Source: JAWLCQ01 sp041687095 (GTDB taxonomy: Bacteria > Planctomycetota > Phycisphaerae > SM23-33). Taken from it: DNA of 9,553 bases. The stretch covers positions 1 to 9,553 of the forward strand of contig JAWLCQ010000179.1 of the NCBI GenBank assembly GCA_041687095.1. The letters are read 5' to 3'. This document shows, one piece after another, positions 1 through 6,300 of this stretch (positions within the stretch are counted from its first letter, which is position 1; every line of letters begins with the position of its first letter). The notes under the pieces are model-generated. The model was given only the letters and a program-made list of their open reading frames with translations, did not search any database and was not told where the DNA came from. The translations under genes were made by a program, and so were the position numbers.

Positions 1-21
1 CCCTGCCGCCCCACGAGGTCC

Positions 22-55
22 GAGATGTGTAGAACAACGAGGTCTCCTGACCCCC
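22..55 (+). repeat. Left arm of a 34-bp perfect inverted repeat
   Basis: These 34 bases are the exact reverse complement of positions 9425-9458. The arm has two parts: an outer segment containing TAGAACAACGAG and an inner segment starting GGTCTCCTGACC, which is also the end of the 41-200 element. The match stops at base 56. The repeat may be a coincidence of two oppositely flanked copies of a dispersed element, or the boundary of a larger unit. No transposase or integrase lies inside the window. Confidence 0.85.
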
Positions 56-200
56 GGCGTCCGGGAGGGGCGAGGGGCGCCTCCGCGGCAGCGTCGTTGG
101 AGCGCCCCCTTCGCGGCGGGGACCGCCGCGACCGAAGCGCCGCCATCACGCTGTCGCGGAAGCGCTGCGGACGTTCCGGGACGTTGGGGGTCAGGAGACC
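41..200 (+). mobile_element. MITE-like element with terminal inverted repeats, copy A
   Basis: The 160-bp block starts GGTCTCCTGACC and ends with its reverse complement GGTCAGGAGACC. The inverted similarity continues inward through CCCCC and CGTCC with a few mismatches. The first 79 bases match 9234-9312 at 74 of 79 positions, and the remainder aligns to 9359-9439. It has no credible open reading frame, so it would be a non-autonomous element or a structured dispersed repeat. Its right end sits in an 11-bp perfect hairpin at 182-207 with loop AGGA. No clear target-site duplication is visible, so calling it mobile is inference. Confidence 0.6.
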
Positions 201-207
201 CCCAACG
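182..207. repeat. Perfect 11-bp hairpin at the right end of copy A
   Basis: CGTTGGGGGTC at 182-192 pairs exactly with GACCCCCAACG at 197-207 around the tetraloop AGGA. A further GCGTTGGGG at 247-255 is inverted to CCCAACGC at 201-208, giving alternative pairings. The same GGTC-N4-GACC core recurs at 41-52, near 9202-9216, at 9234-9245 and at 9428-9439. There is no T-run, so a terminator role is not supported. Confidence 0.7.
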
Positions 208-342
208 CACGCGCTTGAGGCGGCGCACCCGCGTGGGGCGTCGCGGGCGTTGGGGGGAGTAAACGGTCCCGTAGGGCGCGCAGGGCCCTGATGGACGATG
301 CCCGTTCTTCCCAAGGAGTCCCATCGGCCATCGCATTCCCCC
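201..342. other. Non-coding stretch between copy A and the cassette promoter
   Basis: No credible gene is seen. Open frames here are arginine- and proline-rich, as expected from GC-rich non-coding sequence. The first part is G-rich and contains GCGTTGGGG at 247-255. Composition becomes more ordinary after about position 290, where the upstream region of the three-gene cassette probably begins. Confidence 0.5.
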
Positions 343-371
343 TTGTCTTTCTGGGAGCGAGGGGGGATACT
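343..371 (+). promoter_or_regulatory. Candidate sigma70-type promoter for the ART cassette
   Basis: TTGTCT at 343-348 and GATACT at 366-371 are spaced by 17 bases, and each matches 4 of 6 consensus positions. Transcription would start near 378, leaving a leader of about 20 bases before the ATG at 398. The surrounding sequence is less GC-rich than the flanking repeats. This is a motif match only, and planctomycete promoters are poorly defined. Confidence 0.3.
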
Positions 372-397
372 GTGCATAAGATAAACCGGCAAGAACT

Positions 398-742
398 ATG
401 GCGGAACTGCTATTTCACTACACCGACGGGCAGGGCTGGAAGAGCATTTCGTCCCAGACGGGCTGGATGTTCAAGGCCGGGCAGCCCCCGCGGCCCGATG
501 CGCATCCGCGAGGCGCCTACTTCACCCGCCTTCCCGTGGAAACCCCGAACCTGACCAAGCTGCTTCGGATGCCCCGGCGAAAGGTGGAGTTCTTCTTCTC
601 CTTTCTGGACGTCGGAGACCTCCGCCGTCTGGAGGGCGGGCGCGGGGACTTCATCTCCTACAGTCCCCGGGACTACCTGGTCTCCGAGCCGCGGCAGCAC
701 AAGCACGGGTCCGTCAGCGAGGCAAAGGAGCAGGAACAGTGA
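398..742 (+). CDS. HYD1-type ADP-ribosyltransferase-like protein, stand-alone
   Basis: The 114-residue protein resembles the HYD1-signature ADP-ribosyltransferase (Tox-ART-HYD1) domain. It opens with FHYTD, placing a candidate NAD-binding histidine at residue 7. It then has GAYFTRLP with tyrosine 41 in the position of the second ART motif, an FFFSFLDV strand around 65-72, and DFISYSPRDYLVS near the end (84-96). Which aspartate completes the triad (71, 84 or 92) cannot be settled by eye. Family members are often C-terminal warheads of polymorphic toxins, but here the domain is essentially the whole protein, with no signal peptide or delivery module. An in-frame stop at 377-379 and the absence of another start fix ATG 398. 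The ribosome-binding site is weak. Its stop overlaps the next gene as GTGA. The target, and whether it is a toxin, are unknown. Confidence 0.65.
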   Translation: MAELLFHYTDGQGWKSISSQTGWMFKAGQPPRPDAHPRGAYFTRLPVETPNLTKLLRMPRRKVEFFFSFLDVGDLRRLEGGRGDFISYSPRDYLVSEPRQHKHGSVSEAKEQEQ

Positions 743-1122
743 TCGGCGGAATCGACGTGATCGTCCCCTCCCGGGCGGGCAAGGAACAGGCGGTCGTCGC
801 CTCGTTGCGGCTGATCCGTCGGTTCTGGCCCAGCGCCGTGGTGGAAGACGCGAATACGGGACAGAGAACCGCGATCGGGCGCGATGCGCTGCTGCCGGAA
901 ACGCTCTGTGACCTCTTCATCTATCCCGACGAAGAGACGGCCAATCGGTGGGACGAACTGGGCGCCGAGCCCGAATTGGCCAACACCATGATTCACCTTC
1001 TCGTCCGCGACGCCCAAGTGACCGCCGTGGTGGACGATCCCCAAGCCGAAACCATCCGCATGTTCCTTTCGAGTCTGCGCAGCGTCCTGAGCATGAACTC
1101 TCTGTGGAAGCACGCCGCATGA
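739..1122 (+). CDS. Uncharacterised protein, second gene of the ART cassette
   Basis: This 127-residue protein is not one I recognise. It starts with GTG at 739, overlapping the previous stop as GTGA. A GGAG at 727-730 lies 8 bases upstream, so the two genes should be translationally coupled. It looks like a soluble alpha/beta protein: an N-terminal strand (IGGIDVIVPS) and helix, a middle with acidic and aromatic residues (FIYPDEETANRWDEL), then a strand-rich stretch (MIHLLVRDAQVTAVVDD) and a C-terminal helix. No signal peptide, membrane span or catalytic motif is visible. Its place directly after an ART-like enzyme makes an immunity, antitoxin or adaptor role plausible, but this rests on position only. 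Confidence 0.8.
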   Translation: MIGGIDVIVPSRAGKEQAVVASLRLIRRFWPSAVVEDANTGQRTAIGRDALLPETLCDLFIYPDEETANRWDELGAEPELANTMIHLLVRDAQVTAVVDDPQAETIRMFLSSLRSVLSMNSLWKHAA

Positions 1123-1622
1123 GCAAGACCCTCCCCCAAGACCTGGAGCAATTGATCCGCACCTGCGGGGAGGACTGGCTGATCGACTCGTTCCACCCCC
1201 GGGAGCAGGCGGTGGATGTCCTGCACAAGGCACTGCACGGGGCGACCGAGGAGGCCGGGCGCAGGGGCCTGGCACTTCCCTTTCAAGAGAGCGACCTGAT
1301 TGCCCAGTACGAACAGCATCCGTTCCAGGTCGACGCCTTCCTGCAGGCCCTGGGGGTAACCCGCAACCCCGTCATGCTGGTCATGGTCTGGCGGATCCTT
1401 CAGGGCGCGACGATTTCCAGCGTCACGTTGCAGTATGAGAACATGCAGTCCTTCCACCTCCGCGTCGCCCTGACCTCGCCCTATGGCGAAGGAGAGCCCG
1501 AGGAGTACGAATCGCGGTCCGTAAACGATGCGGGCCTGCTGCGCCACTTCGGAATCATGACCGTGGACGGACAGCCGGTCTTCGATGGGTTCTACGCTCT
1601 CAGACTCGGCGGGCAGGATTGA
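1119..1622 (+). CDS. Uncharacterised protein, third gene of the ART cassette
   Basis: This 167-residue protein is not recognised. The start is ATG 1119, overlapping the previous stop as ATGA, with GGAAG at 1106-1110 upstream. The longer frame from 948 is rejected because its extra residues are an arginine-rich shadow of gene two. The N-terminal half is predominantly helical (about residues 5-95, with repeated Leu/Ala heptad-like spacing). The C-terminal half is beta-rich (SVTLQYENMQSFHLRVALT, then GIMTVDGQPVFDGFYALR). No signal peptide or transmembrane helix is seen. It could be an immunity or antitoxin protein, a scaffold, or a second effector, and position alone does not decide. Its stop lies three bases from the convergent serS stop. 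Confidence 0.8.
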   Translation: MSKTLPQDLEQLIRTCGEDWLIDSFHPREQAVDVLHKALHGATEEAGRRGLALPFQESDLIAQYEQHPFQVDAFLQALGVTRNPVMLVMVWRILQGATISSVTLQYENMQSFHLRVALTSPYGEGEPEEYESRSVNDAGLLRHFGIMTVDGQPVFDGFYALRLGGQD

Positions 1623-1625
1623 AGC

Positions 1626-2972
1626 CTACTCGATCTTCTCCATCCCCCCCATGTACCCCCGCAGGGCCTGCGGGACGGTGATGGTCCCGTCTTCGTTCTG
1701 GTACAGCTCGAGGATCGGGATGAGGATGCGGGGGCTGGCGAGGACGGTGTTGTTGAGCGAGTGGCAGACGGTGACGCGCTTGGTCGCGGCGTCGCGGTAG
1801 CGGAGGTTGAGGCGGCGGCACTGGTAGTCGTAGAGGCGGGAGGCCGAGTGCGTCTCGCCGTACTGCCCGCTGGGGGTCCCGTCGGCGCGGGACTCGCCGC
1901 GGGAGGGCATCCACGTCTCGATGTCGATCATGTCCGCGTTCTTGGGCCCGAGGTCCGCGGTGCAGCACTGCAGGAGGCGGTAGGGCAGCTCGAGCCGCTG
2001 CATGAGCGTCTCGACGAACCCGATCATCCGCTTGTGCCACGCGCGGGACTCGGCCTCGTCGGCGGGGCAGAGGACGACCTGCTCGACCTTGTCGAACTGG
2101 TGGATGCGGTAGAGCCCGGCGGTGTCCTTGCCGGCCGCCCCGGCCTCGCGGCGGAAGCAGGTGCTCACGGTGATGTAGCGGCGGGGGAGGGTGTCCCCGT
2201 CGAGGATCTCGCCCTGGTGGAGGCCCATGAGCCCGACCTCCCCGGTGCCGGTGAGGTACAGGTCCTGCCCGCCGCCGCGCTGCGACTCGTTGAGGCAGTA
2301 CGCCTGGTCCTTCCCGAAGGGGAAGAAGCCCGTCCCGTACATCATCTCCTCGCGGACGATGACCGGGACGCTCACGGGCGTGAAGCCCTGCTCGTGGACC
2401 ATGTAGTCGAAGGCGAAGCGGAGGACCGCCTGGTGCAGCAGCATCCCCGCCCCGGTGAGGACGTAGCTGCGGGACCCCGCCATCTTGACCCCGCGCTCGA
2501 AGTCGAACAGGCCCAGGGCGGCCCCGAGTTCGGTATGCGACTTGGGGGCAAAGCCCTTGTTCGCCTGGAAGCTCTTGGCGGTGTCGAACCAGCCGGGGCA
2601 CCAGCGGCGGAGTTCGGTGTTGTCGTCGGGGCTGGCCCCGCGGGGCACGTCGGCGTCGGGGGGCTGGGGGACGGTGGCGAGCAGCTCGTTGAAGCGGGGC
2701 TCGAGTTCGGCGACGCGGTCGGAGAGTTCCTTCATCCGCTCCTTGAGCGTCGCCATACGGGCGACGGCGGCGGTCTTCTCCTCGCCCTGGAGCCTGGCGA
2801 TCTGCTTGCCCGCCGCGTTCTGCTCGGTGCGGAGGTCCTGGAGTTCGCGCTGGGCGTTGAGGATCTCGGTGTCGAGCGCGACGAGCGCGTCGATGTCGAC
2901 GTCGATCTTCTTGGCGGCCGCCCCGGCCGCGAAACGCTGCGGGTCCTCGCGAAGCTGCTTGATGTCGATCAT
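1626..2972 (-). CDS. serS: Seryl-tRNA synthetase
   Basis: This 448-residue class II aminoacyl-tRNA synthetase charges tRNA(Ser) with serine in the cytoplasm. The start MIDIKQLREDPQRF is the usual SerRS N-terminus, so an upstream ATG 23 codons away is rejected. Residues 28-100 form the charged helical arm that contacts tRNA. Motif 2 is CFRREAG (272-278), running through GKDTAGLYRIHQFDKVE to 297. The serine-site TxE triplet is TGE (243-245). Motif 3 reads LNNTVLASPRILIPILE (406-422) and keeps the ATP-binding arginine (415), but it lacks the LNGSGLAVGRT-like text common in bacterial SerRS. Nearby YGETHSASRLYDYQCRR replaces the usual EISSCSN-type segment. Length is slightly above the bacterial norm, with small insertions near 231-236 and 360-370. 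The C-terminus YMGGMEKIE is complete. The ribosome-binding site is weak, and no convincing promoter was found. Confidence 0.97.
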   Translation of the reverse strand: MIDIKQLREDPQRFAAGAAAKKIDVDIDALVALDTEILNAQRELQDLRTEQNAAGKQIARLQGEEKTAAVARMATLKERMKELSDRVAELEPRFNELLATVPQPPDADVPRGASPDDNTELRRWCPGWFDTAKSFQANKGFAPKSHTELGAALGLFDFERGVKMAGSRSYVLTGAGMLLHQAVLRFAFDYMVHEQGFTPVSVPVIVREEMMYGTGFFPFGKDQAYCLNESQRGGGQDLYLTGTGEVGLMGLHQGEILDGDTLPRRYITVSTCFRREAGAAGKDTAGLYRIHQFDKVEQVVLCPADEAESRAWHKRMIGFVETLMQRLELPYRLLQCCTADLGPKNADMIDIETWMPSRGESRADGTPSGQYGETHSASRLYDYQCRRLNLRYRDAATKRVTVCHSLNNTVLASPRILIPILELYQNEDGTITVPQALRGYMGGMEKIE

Positions 2973-3040
2973 GGGTTCGCTTTCGTGCTGGGTGTCCAGT
3001 GCGTAAGAGTAGCGTACGCGGGGCGCGGATGGAACGGGCA
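2973..3040. other. Upstream region of serS
   Basis: These 68 bases separate the serS start from the purine-rich tract. On the minus strand a poor TTGCCC/TACGCT pair with a 19-base spacer can be drawn, which is too weak to call a promoter. An AAAG-containing stretch just before the ATG is the only possible ribosome-binding site. No T-box-like structure is apparent. Confidence 0.4.
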
Positions 3041-3134
3041 AGGGAAGGCGAGGGAAGGCAAGGGGAAGGCAATAGGGAATAGGGGGGAATAGGCACTAGG
3101 GAATAGGCGGAAGAAGAAGCAGAAGAAGCAGCGG
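3041..3134. repeat. Purine-rich low-complexity repeat tract
   Basis: The plus strand is almost all purine. It has three near-10-bp units of AGGGAAGGC type at 3041-3070, then three copies of GGGAATAGG at 3075-3083, 3085-3093 and 3099-3107, then GAA/GCA triplets to about 3134. Read toward serS, this is a long CU-rich tract that would lie in its 5' leader if the promoter is upstream. It may be replication-slippage sequence, and a regulatory role is conjecture. Confidence 0.7.
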
Positions 3135-3143
3135 ATTTCCAAG

Positions 3144-3164
3144 CCCACCGACTGCGTCGGTGGG
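3144..3164. repeat. Dispersed-type palindrome (9-bp stem)
   Basis: CCCACCGAC at 3144-3152 pairs perfectly with GTCGGTGGG at 3156-3164 around loop TGC. It resembles the REP-like palindromes scattered through planctomycete intergenic DNA, though copy number cannot be tested here. On the minus strand it lies downstream of the giant gene. The sequence after it is T-rich but has no U-run, so it is at best a weak terminator. Confidence 0.6.
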
Positions 3165-3355
3165 ATGTGCCCGAGGCTCCTCGACGCTCCCTCGTTCGCG
3201 GGGACCTTCACGCTCCAACCGGTCCCGCGCAGGAATCGCCCCGAACGTGCATCAGACGCATCCCATTTGACTCATGCGCGGGTGCCGTGGTTTGCGCAGC
3301 GGAGCGGAGCAACCACGTCCGATGGACACTGCCTTCGAAGGACCTGGGATGCGCC
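3165..3355. other. 3' flank of the giant gene with several stem-loops
   Basis: No gene is supported here. CGCGGGGACC at 3197-3206 pairs with GGTCCCGCG at 3221-3229 with one bulged G. The hairpin listed at 3286-3317 follows. CGCATCCC at 3257-3264 is inverted at 3346-3353, just beyond the stop codon of the minus-strand gene. Together they could form a structured 3' untranslated region, but no canonical terminator is visible. Confidence 0.45.
3286..3317. repeat. Dispersed-type hairpin
   Basis: CGTGGTT at 3286-3292 pairs with AACCACG at 3311-3317, and the stem extends by a further GC pair step if one T is bulged. The loop contains GCAGCGGAGCG. The form, a GC-rich loop of AGCGGAGCG type between complementary arms, is typical of a dispersed palindromic family. 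Family membership is inferred from style and not proved here. Confidence 0.5.
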
Positions 3356-6300
3356 TCAGACGCACGCCAGGACGTCCACCAGCGCGCTGTCGAACAGGCC
3401 CGCAAGACCGTCATCCTCGTCGGCGTCGCCGCCGGCGGCAAGCGTGGCCGTCGTATCGGCAGCCGCAAGGGGGGCGGGGGTGCCCGCGGCGCCCGTCGGG
3501 TCGCCCGCCAGCGCGACGACATCCAGCACCGCCCACGCGTCGATCGCGGCGGGCGAGGCTCCGCTGGCGTTGGCGGTTGCAGAATCCGCCGCCGGGTCCA
3601 GGTCCGCCTCGCCCTCAACCGGCAGCGCAACGAGCGAAGCCTCCCGAACGGCCGTCAGCTCCGCATCCGCCGCCGCAGAACCGGCCGCGTCCGCCGTCGC
3701 GGGAACCGCCGTTGCGAGGACTGCCGTCGCGGGGACCGCCGGGGCGTCGATCGCCGCCGCCCACGCGTCGAACCCGTACGCCGTTCCGAGAATCGTCAGG
3801 TCGTCGAGGTCCACCCGCCCGTCGCCGTTGAAGTCGCCGCATCCCCACCCGATGTCCGGGCTCGACGCGGCGGCCGCGTCCGGTTGGGCGTTCCCGTCGG
3901 CAGCGGCGCCCCCGTCCGCACCGCCAGTCAGGCCCGCGGTGTCTGTGCCCATTCCGTAGAACGATCCGAGGACGGTGAGGTCGTCGAGGTCCACGCGCCC
4001 GTCGAGGTTGGCGTCCCCGAACGCCGTCCCCATCTCCGTCCGCACGAGCACCTCGACGTCGGCGGGGTCCACGTCCCCGTCCCCGTCGCGGTCGTACCAC
4101 GCGTCGGCCGCCCCGGCCGGGGCGAACGCGGCCACCACCGCGTCGATCTCGCTCGCCTCGCCCAGCGCCCCGCTCCGCTCCGCCCGCAGCAGGCCCCGAT
4201 CGGACAGGTCCACGCGCCCGTCCCCGTTGAGGTCCGCAAACGCGTTGTAGCCCGCCATCCCGATCCGCGCCCCATAGGCCGCGTGCATCGCCTCCCCATC
4301 GCTGGCGGTCACCGCCCCGTCGCCGTTCACATCCCCGCGAACGACGGAGAGGCTGGAGTTCCAGTGCCCCCCGGGCACCCCGTCGCCCGACGGCAGGGCG
4401 CCGCCCAGTGACTCCCCGTCCAGCGCATTGCCCGCCTGGTCGGTCACAGTGTCGGTGAGGGTGAGCGCCCAGTTGTCGGGGGCCAGGGCCTTGCCGAGCG
4501 TGAACAACAGTTCGCTCCCGCCCAGGCCGCCGACGGCGGATCCCGGCACCTGCCCCGCCGCGCCCCCGTACGCCGCGAAGCTCCCCGCCGCGCCCCAGAC
4601 GCCGCTGTCGAACGCGAAGACGAACCGATCCACCCCCGTCCAGGGCACCGTCGGGCCCGCCCGCCCGGCCGTCAGGGCCGGACCATCGATCCGCCCCAGC
4701 CCCCAGTCCGCCCCCGAACTCGTCAGGGCCCACCCGGTCAGGCGGGGGGCGACGGTGTCGATCGTCACCGCCAGCGCCGGCGACTTGCCAAGGGACGCAC
4801 CATCAGGGAAGCGCTGGGTCGCCACGATCGAGTGCGTCCCATCGGGCAGTTTCACGGTGTCGTTGGCGATGACGACGGTGGTGCACCCTGCCGCCGTCGC
4901 GGATCCGATCGGCACCCCGTTGGCCAGGAGTTCCACGGTGGTGCCGGCGATGGTCCCGAGAACCTCGAACTGCAGTCGCCGCGTTGCGTCCCCGTTGTCG
5001 AAACGGGTTACGTTGTCGTCATTGCGCACGCCCGTGTCGGACTGCGGCAGCAGGTCCACCTCCACCGGGCCGCCCACCACGAGGAAGGGGTTGCTGGCGC
5101 CCGTGTGACCGGTGGAGTCCGAGGCGTGAAGCTGCATGTCGGCGCAGGCCCACAGCACAGCCACATCCCCGGTCCAGACCCCGTCCACCAGGGCGACCGA
5201 CGTGGGGGTGATGGGAATGGCGGTCTGCCCGGATCGCCCGCTCAGCACCACCGGACCCTGGAAGTCCACCGGGACGCCGTGGGCGTTGACGGCGGTGATT
5301 GTGATCGGGAAGGAGCGGCCGCTGTACTGCGAGTCGAGGGGCGAAAAGACCAGCGCCGCGACCCGCCAGTCGTCATCCAGCACGTCCACGCTCGCACTGC
5401 CGTCCGTCCATCCCGGCACGTGCGCCGTGACCGTCACCGACTGCGTCCCATCGAGCAGTGCGTCGTCGTGCACGGTGATGTCGAATGCGGCGGAGGTCTG
5501 TCCGGCGGGGACTGTGACCGTGGCGGGCACCTCGATCTCCGCGGGGTCCGCGGAGGTCAACTGCACGATGATGTCGACCTCCGGAATTGCGGGGAGGGTG
5601 ACCTGCCCCGCCCCTGCGAGCAACCCCTCGCCCTCCGTCACCGACGCAGGCAGCACCACCCCGAGCAGCGCCACCTCGTTGTCCTGGACGACAACCGCCT
5701 GCCTCCCGACGAGCTGCCCGAGGGAGAAGGCGCTGAGGATGACCTGCTGCGGCCCGTCCAAAACCGCATCGTCAAGGACCGTCATTGCGAACTCCACGGA
5801 CAGCGCACCGGCGGGGATCGTCACGGACGCCGGAAGGAGGATTTCGCCGGTGTCGTCGCTCTGAAGCGTGAGGACCAGGTCCTCCCCCAGCGTCTGCGGG
5901 ATGGTGATGGACGCCGGGAGCACCCCGTCGCCCTCGCGCACGGCCTGCGGGCACAGGAGGCCCACGAACTGGGCCTCGTACGCCCCCATGTCCACCGCCC
6001 TCCAGAACCGCTCCTGCCCCCGCTGGTCCGCGGGCAGCGCGGTCCCGTCGGGCGCGACGGTGAGGGCGTCGTTCCCGGCATCGACCGCCGGGCTGCCGAA
6101 GAGCAGCGCGTGCGTCTGCGTGGGTCCACCGTTATCCGCCAGCGGGCCCAGCATGGGGTCAACAGGGGACGCCGCCGATCCGACGATGTTCCCATCGAGA
6201 CCGTTCGCCAACTGGGTCCCGTCCCCCGAACCGACCAGGCTGTGCGAACCCCGGATCCACCCGCAGAGCCCGTCGAACACGTCCGCGGAGTCCGAGGCGA

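Noticed and set aside
25..554. Small plus-strand frames at 25-291 and 291-554
   Set aside because: They are Arg/Gly/Pro-rich, cover the inverted-repeat element or overlap the ART gene in another frame, and have no domain or ribosome-binding site.
948..1118. Longer N-terminus for the third cassette gene
   Set aside because: The added residues are an arginine-rich frame inside gene two. ATG 1119 has an ATGA coupling and an upstream GGAAG.
2973..3041. 23-codon N-terminal extension of SerRS
   Set aside because: SerRS proteins begin at MIDIKxLRxDP. The extension shows no targeting signal or family similarity.
1761..3092. 443-residue plus-strand open frame opposite serS
   Set aside because: It is the antisense shadow of a confident seryl-tRNA synthetase, has a skewed Val/Leu/Gly/Glu composition, and shows no domain.
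3167..4411. 414-residue plus-strand open frame
   Set aside because: It runs from intergenic palindromes into the antisense of the dockerin region. Its repeated VEVHxPV phrases are the reverse of the calcium-loop codons.
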